From NCBI RefSeq assembly GCF_001921205.1, contig NZ_MSIE01000006.1, forward strand, positions 1-64,000: DNA of 64,000 bases. The letters are read 5' to 3'. Origin of the DNA: Actinophytocola xanthii (GTDB lineage: Bacteria; Actinomycetota; Actinomycetes; Mycobacteriales; Pseudonocardiaceae). Shown here in pieces: positions 46,380 through 54,672 of this stretch (its first letter is position 1; each line of letters starts with the position of its first letter). Made by a program: the position numbers and the translations under genes. Under the pieces are notes generated by a model. That model was given only the letters and a program-made list of their open reading frames with translations, did not search any database and was not told the DNA's origin.

Positions 46380-46397
46380 GTTACTGGCCAGTAGCGT
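46380..46397 (+). promoter_or_regulatory. ccr operator palindrome overlapping a likely -10 box
   Basis: GTTACTGGCCAGTA (46380-46393) contains the perfect 12-bp palindrome TACTGGCCAGTA. Its last TA begins TAGCGT (46392-46397), a TANNNT-type -10 box placed 8 bases before the ccr ATG, so the transcript may be leaderless. An identical 14-mer precedes the ethylmalonyl-CoA mutase gene. A repressor bound here would block RNA polymerase. Confidence 0.62.
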
Positions 46398-46405
46398 CGG
46401 CGGGC

Positions 46406-47737
46406 ATGCAGAAGATCCTCGACGCCGTTCTCGCCGGTGAGACCGCCGCCCTCGGTTCCCTGCCCGTCCCCGAGTTCTACCGCGGGGTCACGGTGCACGC
46501 CGACGAGGTCGAGATGTTCGCCGGGGAGTCCACCCAGGACAAGGACCCCCGCCGCTCCCTGCACGTGGACGAGGTGCCCACCCCCGAGCCCGGCCCGGGT
46601 GAGGCCCTGGTCGCGGTGATGGCGAGCGCGATCAACTACAACACCGTCTGGACGTCGATCTTCGAGCCGCTGTCGACGTTCGAGTTCCTGCGGCGCTACG
46701 GCCGCACCTCCGAGCTGGCCGCCCGGCACGACCAGCCCTACCACGTGGTCGGCTCCGACCTGGCCGGCGTCGTGCTGCGCACCGGTCCGGGCGTGCACGC
46801 CTGGAAGCCGGGCGACCGCGTCGTCGCGCACTGCCTCGACGTCGGGCTGGAGCACCCGGACGGGCACGGCGACACCATGCTCGACCCCGAGCAGCGCATC
46901 TGGGGCTTCGAGACGAACTTCGGCGGGCTGGCCGAGCTGGCCCTGGTCAAGTCCAACCAGCTGATGCCCAAGCCCGCCCACCTGAGCTGGGAGGAGGCCG
47001 CCTGCCCCGGGCTGGTCAACTCCACCGCCTACCGGCAGTTGGTGTCGCGCAACGGCGCGGCCATGAAGCAGGGGGACACCGTGCTGATCTGGGGAGCCTC
47101 GGGCGGGCTCGGGTCGTATGCGACCCAGTTCGCCCTGGGCGGCGGCGCGATCCCGGTCTGCGTCGTGTCCAGCGAGCAGAAGGCGGAGATCTGCCGGCGG
47201 ATGGGGGCCGAGCTGATCATCGACCGCAGCGCGGAGGGCTACCGGTTCTGGAAGGACGAGCAGACCCAGGACCCGAAGGAGTGGAGGCGGTTCGGCGCGC
47301 GGATCCGCGAGCTCACCGGCGGTGACGACCCGGACATCGTGTTCGAGCACCCGGGGCGGGAGACCTTCGGCGCGAGCGTGTTCGTCGCCCGGCGCGGCGG
47401 CACGATCGTCACCTGCGCGTCGACCAGCGGGTTCCTCCACCAGTACGACAACCGGTACCTGTGGATGCACCTCAAGCGGATCATCGGCTCGCACTTCGCG
47501 AACTACCGCGAGGCCTGGGAGGCCAACCGGCTCATCACCCGGGGGCGCATCCACCCCACACTGTCCAGTGTGTACCCACTGGAGCAGACCGGACAGGCGG
47601 CGTTCGACGTACACCGCAACGCGCACCAGGGAAAGGTCGGCGTGCTGTGCCTGGCACCCGAGGAAGGGCTGGGCGTGACCGACCCGGAGCTGCGCGAACG
47701 GCACCTTCCCGAGATCAACCGCTTCCGCGGGGTCTGA
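46406..47737 (+). CDS. ccr: Crotonyl-CoA carboxylase/reductase
   Basis: A 443-residue zinc-less medium-chain reductase that reductively carboxylates crotonyl-CoA to ethylmalonyl-CoA with NADPH and CO2. Typical Ccr features are YHVVGSDLAGVVLRTG, WGFETNFGGLAELALVKSNQLMPKP (in part), the nucleotide-binding WGASGGLGSYATQFAL, and the CoA-side HLKRIIGSHFANYREAWEAN region (in part). The length matches the family. ATG 46406 gives the standard N-terminus (MQKILDAVLAG). A palindromic operator lies immediately upstream. This enzyme defines the ethylmalonyl-CoA pathway and also supplies extender units for polyketides. Confidence 0.95.
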   Translation: MQKILDAVLAGETAALGSLPVPEFYRGVTVHADEVEMFAGESTQDKDPRRSLHVDEVPTPEPGPGEALVAVMASAINYNTVWTSIFEPLSTFEFLRRYGRTSELAARHDQPYHVVGSDLAGVVLRTGPGVHAWKPGDRVVAHCLDVGLEHPDGHGDTMLDPEQRIWGFETNFGGLAELALVKSNQLMPKPAHLSWEEAACPGLVNSTAYRQLVSRNGAAMKQGDTVLIWGASGGLGSYATQFALGGGAIPVCVVSSEQKAEICRRMGAELIIDRSAEGYRFWKDEQTQDPKEWRRFGARIRELTGGDDPDIVFEHPGRETFGASVFVARRGGTIVTCASTSGFLHQYDNRYLWMHLKRIIGSHFANYREAWEANRLITRGRIHPTLSSVYPLEQTGQAAFDVHRNAHQGKVGVLCLAPEEGLGVTDPELRERHLPEINRFRGV

Positions 47738-47792
47738 GCCGGTCGGTACGTGGGGGCCCACCTCGGTCGTGCTCGCAGGGTAGCGTGGGCCC

Positions 47793-48857
47793 ATGGCGTT
47801 AGGTGAGGAGCGCGATCTCGTACCGCTGGGAGCCGGTTTCGACATCACCAAGCGGGGCTACAGCCGCGCACAGGTGGAGGAGCACCTCGAGCAGCTCGAC
47901 GGTCAGCTGAAGCTGCTGGCCGCGGACCGGAACGCGGCCGCGGCGCAGGCGGCCGAGCTCACCGCGCAGCTCGAGGTGGCCCGGACGACGATCGACGACC
48001 TGCGGGGTCAGGTCGAACGGCTGTCGCTGCCACCGACGACGATGGCCGGGCTGAGCGAACGGCTGCAGCGCATGCTGCGCCTCGCCCAGGAGGAGCGCGA
48101 CGAGACCAAGGCGAAGGCCGAGGCCGAGGCCGAGGCGATTCGCGCGAAGGCCGAGGCGGACTCCGCGACGCTGCGTGAGCAGTACGAGAAGCAGCTCGCG
48201 GAGCTGGACGAGCGGCGAGCGGCGATGGAGGCCGAGCACAAGGGCGTGCTGGAGAAGGCCCGTGCCGAGGCCGCCGAGATCACCGGGGCGGCCGAGGCCG
48301 AGCGCACCCGCCTGGACGCCGAGGCCGAGCAGCGCCGCACGGCGGTCGAGGAGGACTTCGAGATCGCCATGGCCTCGCGGCGCACCGAGTCGATGCGGGC
48401 GCTGGCGACCCAGGAGGCGACCAGCAAGTCCGAGGCCGAGCGCCGGGTGCGCGAGGCGACCGAGGAGGCCAACCGCCGCCGCCACGAGGCGAGGACGGAG
48501 GCCACCGCCCGCCTCCAGGAGGCGGCCGACGAGGCCAACCGCCGGGTGCGCGAGGCCACCGAGGAGGCCAACCGCCGGATCGCCCACGCGGCGCAGCGGG
48601 TGAACGCCCTGCGCCAGCTGCGGACCAAGGTCGCCCAGCAGCTGCAGGCCGCCCGCGACCTCGTCACCGACGCGCACGAGAGCCTGGAGCTGGCCGCGCC
48701 GGCGTTCGATCCGCTGCCGGAGGAGACGCCCGACAAGCCAGCCCCCGCCCCGCGCCCGGTGGTCGCGCCGGTCAAGGAGAACTGGGAGCCCGAGACCAAG
48801 GCCGCACCCGCGGAGATCGCCGAGGCGCCGACGAAGCGGATCGCGCGCCAGTCCTAG
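47793..48857 (+). CDS. DivIVA-like coiled-coil protein
   Basis: A 354-residue protein. The N-terminal FDITKRGYSRAQVEEHLEQL resembles the membrane-binding head of DivIVA-like proteins. Residues 30-300 are an almost unbroken coiled coil rich in Ala, Glu and Arg, including the repeated EATEEANRR and EADEANRR-type heptads around residues 215-265. The tail is Pro-rich. Such proteins organise polar growth or the cell envelope cytoskeleton in Actinobacteria. The exact role is unknown. ATG 47793 is the start; it lies 55 bases after ccr on the same strand. Confidence 0.82.
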   Translation: MALGEERDLVPLGAGFDITKRGYSRAQVEEHLEQLDGQLKLLAADRNAAAAQAAELTAQLEVARTTIDDLRGQVERLSLPPTTMAGLSERLQRMLRLAQEERDETKAKAEAEAEAIRAKAEADSATLREQYEKQLAELDERRAAMEAEHKGVLEKARAEAAEITGAAEAERTRLDAEAEQRRTAVEEDFEIAMASRRTESMRALATQEATSKSEAERRVREATEEANRRRHEARTEATARLQEAADEANRRVREATEEANRRIAHAAQRVNALRQLRTKVAQQLQAARDLVTDAHESLELAAPAFDPLPEETPDKPAPAPRPVVAPVKENWEPETKAAPAEIAEAPTKRIARQS

Positions 48858-48859
48858 GT

Positions 48860-49303
48860 CTAGTTCTCACCGATGTCCTCGTACCAGAGGTCGGGGTGTG
48901 CGGCGATGAACTCCGTCATCAGCTCCACGCAGCGGGCGTCGTCGAGGACGGTGACGACCACCCCGTGCTCCGCGAGCCAGTCGTGGCCGCCGTGGAAGGT
49001 GGTGGCCTCGCCGACCACCACCCGCCCGATGCCGAACTGGCGGACCAGGCCACTGCAGTACCAGCACGGCGAGAGCGTGGTCACCATCGTCGTGTCCCGG
49101 TAGTGGCGGCGGCGGCCGGCGGCGCGGAACGCGGCGGTCTCGGCGTGCATCGACGGGTCGCCGTCCTGCACGCGGCGGTTGTGGCCGCGGCCGAGCACCT
49201 CGCCGTCCGGGCCGAGCAGCGCGGCGCCGATCGGGATGCCGCCCTCGGCGAGCCCCCGCCGCGCCTCCTCCACCGCGATCTCGAGCATGTCCATGCCGTC
49301 CAT
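48860..49303 (-). CDS. Nucleoside/nucleobase deaminase
   Basis: A 147-residue cytidine-deaminase-fold enzyme. The zinc site is HAETAAFRA (His, catalytic Glu) and SPCWYCSGL (two Cys). It resembles cytosine deaminase-like or guanine deaminase-like proteins that convert an amino group on a base to a carbonyl group in salvage. Substrate cannot be fixed from the motifs. The start is ATG 49303, with ATG 49294 a possible alternative. It is divergent from the universal stress protein gene. Confidence 0.88.
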   Translation of the reverse strand: MDGMDMLEIAVEEARRGLAEGGIPIGAALLGPDGEVLGRGHNRRVQDGDPSMHAETAAFRAAGRRRHYRDTTMVTTLSPCWYCSGLVRQFGIGRVVVGEATTFHGGHDWLAEHGVVVTVLDDARCVELMTEFIAAHPDLWYEDIGEN

Positions 49304-49379
49304 CCAACCGCTCCGGGCGCGGTGGTTGCGCGTCGCGGTAGGTTAACTCGCGAGTAGATAGCCCTCTCGTGGAGGACAG

Positions 49380-49832
49380 ATGGCGGCTTACCAGACCGTG
49401 GTCGTGGGCACCGACGGCTCCGACTCCTCCTACCGGGCGGTGGACCGCGCCGCGGCGATCGCCGCGGACAGCGGCGCGACGCTGGTCATCGCGTGCGCCT
49501 ACCACCCGGCCAGGCAGGAGGACGTGGCCAGGGCACAGGACGAGCTCGGCAGCGACGTCGCCTACCAGGTGATGGGCTCGACACCGGCCGAGGACACCGT
49601 GCGCACCGCCGCCGAGCGGGCCAGGGCGGCCGGCGCGTCGAAGATCGACACCGTGGTCGTGGACGGCGAGCCCGTGCCGACGCTGGCCGCGGTGGTCGCC
49701 GAGCGGTCGGCGGACCTGCTGGTGGTGGGCAACCGGGGGTTGAACACGCTCGCCGGCCGGATCCTCGGCTCGGTCCCCTCGGAGGCGGCCCGCAAGTCGC
49801 CGGTCGACGTCCTCATCGTGCACACCACATGA
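49380..49832 (+). CDS. Universal stress protein
   Basis: A 150-residue UspA-domain protein. VVVGTDGSDSSYRAVDRA opens the fold, and GNRGLNTLAGRILGSVPSEAARKSPVDVLIV (in part GNRGLNTLAGRILGS) has the G-2x-G-9x-GS pattern of ATP-binding members. The start is ATG 49380 behind GTGGAGGACAG. Its stop overlaps the adenylate cyclase ATG as ATGA, so the two are made together. An ATP-binding stress protein coupled to a cyclase suggests a stress-signalling pair. Confidence 0.93.
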   Translation: MAAYQTVVVGTDGSDSSYRAVDRAAAIAADSGATLVIACAYHPARQEDVARAQDELGSDVAYQVMGSTPAEDTVRTAAERARAAGASKIDTVVVDGEPVPTLAAVVAERSADLLVVGNRGLNTLAGRILGSVPSEAARKSPVDVLIVHTT

Positions 49833-50953
49833 GCGAGCCCGACGACGGCGAACTGGAGGCGCTGCAGAGCCGCGTCGAACGGATCCTGCTCGGCGGTGCC
49901 CGCCAGTACACCCGCGCGGAGGTGGCCGAGCAGGCCGGCGTTCCCCTGGAGCGCGCGACGGCGCTCTGGCGCGCGCTGGGCTTCGCCACGGCCGCCGACG
50001 ACGACGCGGTCTTCACCGACGGCGACGTGACCGCGCTGCGGACGGTGAACCTGCTCATCCACAGCGGCATCATCGAGCCCGCGGTGGCGATCTCGACGGC
50101 CCGGATGATCGGCCAACACATGTCGCGGCTGGCGGAGTCGCAGGTGCTGATGCTGCGGGACGTGCTGACGGCGAACCCGGAGCTGGCCGACGAGCGGGCG
50201 CTCGGGCACCTGGTCGAGCAGCTGGCCCCGCAGATGGAGCAGCTGCAGGACTTCGTCTGGCGCCGGCACCTGGCCGCGCACTCGGTGCGCACGCTGGTCG
50301 CCCCCGACGAGGAGATCGACGAGCGGCGTCAGGTGGTCGGGTTCGCGGACATGGTGGGCTTCACCAGCCTGACCCGCCGCTCCACCGAGGCCGAGCTGGA
50401 GACGGTGGTCGAGCGGTTCGACCACCTGGCCGCCGAGGTGGTGGCCGACAACCACGGTCGCATTGTCAAGATGCTGGGCGACGAGGTGCTGTTCGTCGCC
50501 GACTCCCCCGCCGACGGCGCCGAGATCGCCCTGGCCCTGCTTGAGCGAGCGGAGGCCGAGGAGGGGGTTCCCCCGCTGCGGGCGGGCCTGGCGATGGGGC
50601 GGGTGCTGAGCCGCTTCGGCGACATCTACGGGTCGGTGGTGAACATCGCGAGCCGCCTGACGTCGATCGCCCGCCCGGGCACGGTGCTGGTGGACCGCGT
50701 GCTGGCCGACATCCTGGCCGAGGAGCCGGCGTACGCCGTTCGCGCCAAGCGCCCCACGTCGGTTCGGGGCTACGCCCGCCTGCGCTCCGCGGTCCTCCGC
50801 AGAGCGGGTGAGGACTCCCCCAGCCTCACCGAGTCCGCCCAAAGGCTGGCCGCCGACCTGCTCGGCCTCACCCCCACCGAGGACGAGCACCCCCACCTCC
50901 CCCTCCAGCCGGACGACGACCTCGCCCGCCGCCCCCGTCGACTCCGCCACTGA
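49829..50953 (+). CDS. Class III adenylate cyclase with N-terminal regulatory domain
   Basis: A 374-residue cyclase making cAMP from ATP. Residues 10-160 form a helical regulatory domain (YTRAEVAEQAGVPLERATALWRALGF in part), similar in order to the pH-sensing region of mycobacterial Rv1264. The catalytic domain has the metal aspartates in FADMVGFTSLTRR and KMLGDEVLFVAD (Lys as purine selector) and the Asn/Arg pair in YGSVVNIASRL. No transmembrane segment is seen, so it is cytoplasmic. ATG 49829 overlaps the universal stress protein stop. The C-terminal 50 residues are basic/Pro-rich. Confidence 0.92.
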   Translation: MSEPDDGELEALQSRVERILLGGARQYTRAEVAEQAGVPLERATALWRALGFATAADDDAVFTDGDVTALRTVNLLIHSGIIEPAVAISTARMIGQHMSRLAESQVLMLRDVLTANPELADERALGHLVEQLAPQMEQLQDFVWRRHLAAHSVRTLVAPDEEIDERRQVVGFADMVGFTSLTRRSTEAELETVVERFDHLAAEVVADNHGRIVKMLGDEVLFVADSPADGAEIALALLERAEAEEGVPPLRAGLAMGRVLSRFGDIYGSVVNIASRLTSIARPGTVLVDRVLADILAEEPAYAVRAKRPTSVRGYARLRSAVLRRAGEDSPSLTESAQRLAADLLGLTPTEDEHPHLPLQPDDDLARRPRRLRH

Positions 50954-50965
50954 CCCCGGCGCAGG

Positions 50966-51697
50966 TCAGCTCCGCTCGAGCCACTCGCTCAGCACGGCCG
51001 TCAGCTCCGCCGGGGCCTCCAGCGGGGCAAGGTGGCCGACGCCGGGCAGCTCCACCAGCTCGGCACCCGGCAGGGCCGCCACCATCGCCGACGCCTCCTC
51101 GCCCGGGATCAGCCCGTCCTCCTCGCCGCGCACCACGAGCGCCGGCAACCCCGAACCCCGCAGCACCTCGGCCGAGTCCGGGCGGGCCGCCATCGCCCGC
51201 TGTGCCCACGCCACCGCCGCCGGCGACTGGTCCGCCACCAGCTCCCGCACCCTGGCCACCACCTCCGGTCGCCACTCCAGCGTCGTCGGGCCGAGCAACG
51301 TACCGAGCATCGCGTCGGCGAGCCAGCCGATCCCCTCGGCCTCGGCCCGCTCAACCATCGCGAACCGGTTCCGGCGCGCCGGCTCGGCGTCGGCGCTCGC
51401 CTTGGTGTTGACCAGTACCAGCCCGCTCACCCGCTCGGGTGCGGCACGCAGCACGGCCATCGCCACGTAGCCGCCCATCGAGCAGCCGCCGACCACCGCG
51501 CGGCCGATGCCGGCGCGGTCCAGCGACGCCAGTACGGCGTCGGCCGCCTCGTCGAGCGACGGCGTGGCCGCCGCCGGCGCGGACCCGAAACCCGGTAGGT
51601 CCGGCGTGACCAACCGCGCGCCGAGGACAGGCCGCAGCCCGTCCCACATCCGCGAGTCCAGCGGGAACGCGTGCAGAAGGACGACTGGATCACTCAC
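50966..51697 (-). CDS. Alpha/beta hydrolase
   Basis: A 243-residue hydrolase. LHAFPLDSRMWDG is the oxyanion region, GGCSMGGYVAMAVL carries the nucleophile Ser, RGEEDGLIP the Asp and GVGHLAPLEAP the His. The small size and motif order match esterases or carboxylesterase-like hydrolases of broad specificity. I take GTG 51697 as start, though in-frame GTG 51703 would also serve. It is divergent from the aminotransferase gene, 43 bases away. Confidence 0.85.
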   Translation of the reverse strand: MSDPVVLLHAFPLDSRMWDGLRPVLGARLVTPDLPGFGSAPAAATPSLDEAADAVLASLDRAGIGRAVVGGCSMGGYVAMAVLRAAPERVSGLVLVNTKASADAEPARRNRFAMVERAEAEGIGWLADAMLGTLLGPTTLEWRPEVVARVRELVADQSPAAVAWAQRAMAARPDSAEVLRGSGLPALVVRGEEDGLIPGEEASAMVAALPGAELVELPGVGHLAPLEAPAELTAVLSEWLERS

Positions 51698-51740
51698 GTG
51701 CACGTCCCCATCCAACACCGCCGAATGACATGATGCCGGC

Positions 51741-52793
51741 ATGGCCCTCACCGTCCGAGCCGACCTGGCGAACCTCCCCGACTACATCCCGGGACGCAAG
51801 ATCCCCGGTGCCGTCGTGCTGTCGAGCAACGAAGTCTCCACGCCCGCGCCGGCCGCCGTCCTCGCCGCGATAGCCGACGCCGCGGCCGACGTGAACCGGT
51901 ACCCGCAGATGGCCAACGACGACCTGCTCGTGCGCACCAGCGAGTACGTCGGCGTCCCGCAGGACCGGCTGGCGATCGGCTGCGGGTCGGTCAGCCTCTG
52001 CCAGCAGCTGATCCAGGCGATGTGCGCCGAGGGCCACCAGGTCGTGTTCGCCTGGCGGTCCTTCGAGGCCTACCCGATCGTCACGCAGATCGTCGGCGCC
52101 GAGGCGGTCCGGGTTCCGCTGACCGAGGACTACCGCCACGACCTCGACGGCATGCTGGCCGCGATCACCGACGACACCCGGGTCGTGTTCGTGGCCAACC
52201 CCAACAACCCGACCGGCACCGGGCTGCGTACCGCGGAGCTGGAGCGCTTCCTGGACGCCGTGCCCGACCACGTACTGGTGGTGCTGGACGAGGCCTACCG
52301 GGAGTTCGTCACCGACCCCGACCTGCCCGACGGGCTCGAGCTGGCGGCCGGGCGGGAGAACCTCGCGGTCGTGCGCACGTTCTCCAAGGCCTACGGCCTG
52401 GCCGGGCTGCGGGTCGGCTACGCGGTGGCCCCGCCGGAGGTGACCGCCGCGGTCCGCAAGGTGGCCATCCCGTTCGCCGTCAACCGGCTGGCGCAGGCCG
52501 CGGCGGTGGCCGCGATGGACGCGGCGGAGGAGTTGCTGTCCCGGTGCGCCCCGGTCACGCGGGAGCGGGAGCGGGTGCGGGGCGAGCTGGTGGACATGGG
52601 CTACGAGGTGCCGGAGTCGCAGGCGAACTTCGTCTGGCTCCCGCTGGGCGAGCGGACCGCCGCGTTCAACGACCACCTGTTGGCCCAGAAGGTCGTCATC
52701 CGCGCGTTCCTGGGAGAGGGCGCCCGGGTCACGATCGGCCTGCCGGAGGAGAACGACGCCTTCCTGGCCGCCGCCCGCACGTTCGACCGCTGA
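51741..52793 (+). CDS. pat: Aromatic/histidinol-phosphate aminotransferase (Pat/HisC family)
   Basis: A 350-residue class I/II PLP aminotransferase. GCGSVSLCQQLIQA, FAWRSFEAYPIV and NPNNPTGT precede the PLP-binding lysine in RTFSKAYGLAGLRVGY. The pattern matches actinobacterial stand-alone Pat enzymes, which make phenylalanine or tyrosine from their keto acids and can act on histidinol phosphate. No other histidine genes are near, so the aromatic role is favoured. ATG 51741 is the start. Confidence 0.88.
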   Translation: MALTVRADLANLPDYIPGRKIPGAVVLSSNEVSTPAPAAVLAAIADAAADVNRYPQMANDDLLVRTSEYVGVPQDRLAIGCGSVSLCQQLIQAMCAEGHQVVFAWRSFEAYPIVTQIVGAEAVRVPLTEDYRHDLDGMLAAITDDTRVVFVANPNNPTGTGLRTAELERFLDAVPDHVLVVLDEAYREFVTDPDLPDGLELAAGRENLAVVRTFSKAYGLAGLRVGYAVAPPEVTAAVRKVAIPFAVNRLAQAAAVAAMDAAEELLSRCAPVTRERERVRGELVDMGYEVPESQANFVWLPLGERTAAFNDHLLAQKVVIRAFLGEGARVTIGLPEENDAFLAAARTFDR

Positions 52794-52809
52794 GAGTCCA
52801 TCGAGGACA

Positions 52810-53139
52810 TCAGCGTCCTCTTCCCCTTGCCGTGGGCGGGGATCCGCACACCCCGCCGCCGGGTACGCGGGTCCCCCGCCCCCGTCCGCGGGCTCGCTCG
52901 GCGAACCGCCGACGGGCGTGGACGACACGCCGCCAGTGCTCGGCGCGTCCCTCGTCCACGCCCTCGGACGCGATGACGAGCACCTCGGCGGCCCTGGCCG
53001 CCGAGTCGATCTCCTCGGCCGCGCCGAGGTAGTTGCCGGCGTCGATGAGCGCGTAGGCCCGCCGCATCTCGGCCTGGGCCGTCGCGTAGATCGCGTAGGC
53101 GGTCATGTTGTGGGCCAGCGGCCCGAGCGGGTGCGACAT
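52810..53139 (-). CDS. Hypothetical small helical protein
   Basis: A 109-residue protein without recognised domain. Residues 1-80 are Ala-rich and probably helical, including AYAIYATAQAEMRRAYALID and AEEIDSAARAAEVL, like a small TPR-style hairpin. The last 30 residues are Arg/Gly-rich (RGRGRGTRVPGGGV). ATG 53139 is chosen because GGAGGA stands 5 bases upstream; the longer frame has no such site. It faces an unusually AT-rich intergenic stretch with palindromes. Confidence 0.7.
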   Translation of the reverse strand: MSHPLGPLAHNMTAYAIYATAQAEMRRAYALIDAGNYLGAAEEIDSAARAAEVLVIASEGVDEGRAEHWRRVVHARRRFAERARGRGRGTRVPGGGVCGSPPTARGRGR

Positions 53140-53338
53140 GGCGTCCTCCGATCCGCGTTCCGTTGTAGGTACGTACGAATCGAAAACGAGTGAATCGACG
53201 ACTCGGTCCACCTTTTTCGAAGATTTTTCCGGGCCTCACCCGAACAGACCAACGCACTCGAAGCGAGTGAACACTGACGAACGTCATGGTCGCTCAGTGG
53301 AACTGGTCACTATGGACTGTTTCGAATGGACTGCCCGC
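53140..53338. promoter_or_regulatory. AT-rich intergenic region with palindromes
   Basis: This 199-base gap is clearly lower in GC than the surroundings, with CCTTTTTCGAAGATTTTTCC near 53210-53230. It holds the perfect inverted repeat CACTCG-AAG-CGAGTG at 53255-53269 and a looser CGAGT/ACTCG pair near 53187-53205. It lies upstream of the minus-strand hypothetical gene at 53139, so it probably contains its promoter and an operator. No ORF was credible. Confidence 0.55.
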
Positions 53339-53644
53339 TCACCACCGCCGCGAGGTGGGCCCGCGACGGCCTCGTGCCGTCCAGCAGGCCTCGTGCCAGT
53401 GCCGGCGGTCGGCGATCCCCCCGGTCTCGTCGGCCGGCCAGACCACCACGTGCGCCGTCCCCGGCCGGATCTCCTGGTCGCAGCCGGGGCAGCGGTAGAG
53501 CTTTGTGGTCCCGGTGCCGGTGACCCGCCGGACAAGCCAGTCCCCGTCCGGCGCGCTCTCCAACCGCTGCCACCCACCGGTCAGCGGGGGTGGCGCCGGA
53601 GCCGGGGAGCCCGCCGCCCGACGCACCCGGTTACGCCGAGGCAC
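53339..53644 (-). CDS. Hypothetical protein with one CxxC and conserved WHxxCW
   Basis: A 101-residue basic protein. The centre LYRCPGCDQEIRPGTAHVVVWP and the later RRHWHEACW (in part) give a CxxC plus His/Cys set that could bind one zinc ion. Similar short proteins occur in other Actinobacteria with no known role, sometimes named ATP/GTP-binding proteins without evidence. GTG 53644 (MPRRNRVRR) is chosen to match those. It is divergent from the FmdB gene, whose start lies 36 bases away. Confidence 0.75.
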   Translation of the reverse strand: MPRRNRVRRAAGSPAPAPPPLTGGWQRLESAPDGDWLVRRVTGTGTTKLYRCPGCDQEIRPGTAHVVVWPADETGGIADRRHWHEACWTARGRRGPTSRRW

Positions 53645-53679
53645 GGTCGCCCTCCGCGGCGGCAGGGCACAATGGTGGC

Positions 53680-53883
53680 GTGCCGACATACGAGTTCCGC
53701 TGCCACGAGTGCGCCACGACGTTCGACGTCCGGCGCCCGATGAGTGCTGCCGCCGACCCGGCCCCCTGCCCCGACGGCCACACCGACACGGTCAAGCTCC
53801 TCTCCACGGTCGCCCTCACCGGCGCCGCCGGCGCCCCGGCACAGGGCGGCGGCTGCTGTGGTGGTGCGTGCGGCTGCGGCTAG
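53680..53883 (+). CDS. FmdB-family zinc ribbon protein
   Basis: A 67-residue protein. The N-terminal PTYEFRCHECATTFDV is the FmdB zinc-ribbon start with the first CxxC, and CPDGHTDTVKLLS supplies the second half. The tail ends in a Cys/Gly cluster (GGGCCGGACGCG), a feature of actinobacterial members that may bind additional metal. Family function is unclear, though some members act with formamidase or as regulators. The start is GTG 53680. Confidence 0.85.
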   Translation: MPTYEFRCHECATTFDVRRPMSAAADPAPCPDGHTDTVKLLSTVALTGAAGAPAQGGGCCGGACGCG

Positions 53884-53945
53884 GACTGTGATGGCGCCAC
53901 CGCCCGAGCGTATCCCGCCGGTGCGCGTCTGACCTGCCCGGTCCT

Positions 53946-54608
53946 TCACCCCGGCGCGCGTGCCCGCAGCGCCAGCACGACCGGGGTCGGCGCACCGCCC
54001 TCGGCGAGGCGTTCGAGCACCAGCCCCGCGTCCAGGACGGCGTGCAGCAGGTCCGGCAGCGGCCAGTGGCTCGCCCCGACCTTGTCCCGAAGGCCCCTGT
54101 CGGTCCAGGACTCCGTGGTCCACCCGCGGTCGAGGTAGCCGGGACGGATCACCACGGCGTCCGCGCGACCGCGGTCGGCGAAACCGCCGCAGAAGCACGG
54201 GTGCACGCCGACGTGCACGAACACCCCGCCCGGCCGCAACACCCTGGCCACCTCGCGCAGCACAGCCGGGTACTCCGGCATGTCGGTGTGCGCCATCACT
54301 GCGACAACGGCGGGAACGGCGGCTTTCCCGACCGGAAGCCGGGCGACATCCGCCCGCACCGTGGGCAGGCGCCCCCGGGCGTGCCGCAGCATCCCCGCGG
54401 AGAGGTCGACCCCGAGCGGGGTCCGGCCGAGGTCGCGCACGGTGTCGGCATGGATGCCGGTGCCGCAGCCAAGCTCCAGGCAGCTTCCCTCACCCACACC
54501 GAGGAGATCCCGCAGGGCCCGACCGATGCCGAGGTTGTCCGGCGGTTGCTCGACGAGGAACCGTTCCTCGTACCAGTCCGCGATCTCGTCGTAGGCCGCT
54601 CGCGCCAT
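53946..54608 (-). CDS. Class I SAM-dependent methyltransferase
   Basis: A 220-residue methyltransferase. Motif I LELGCGTGIHADTV, acidic GVDLSAGMLRHAR, and REVARVLRPGGVFVHVG define a small-molecule class I enzyme. The start ATG 54608 (MARAAYDEIADWYEE) gives the usual helix before motif I; GTG 54653 would add 15 residues. Substrate unknown. It follows the 3-hydroxyacyl-CoA dehydrogenase gene on the same strand after 64 bases. Confidence 0.84.
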   Translation of the reverse strand: MARAAYDEIADWYEERFLVEQPPDNLGIGRALRDLLGVGEGSCLELGCGTGIHADTVRDLGRTPLGVDLSAGMLRHARGRLPTVRADVARLPVGKAAVPAVVAVMAHTDMPEYPAVLREVARVLRPGGVFVHVGVHPCFCGGFADRGRADAVVIRPGYLDRGWTTESWTDRGLRDKVGASHWPLPDLLHAVLDAGLVLERLAEGGAPTPVVLALRARAPG

Positions 54609-54672
54609 GAGCCCAGTGCACGCCACCTCGACGAGCGGCGCCAGTGCTTTCACCGACGGCGGACAGGACGTT

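Noticed and set aside
49342-49357. GTTAACTCGCGAGTAG considered as a third copy of the ccr/mutase operator
   Set aside because: The core differs in sequence and length from TACTGGCCAGTA, so it is only superficially similar.
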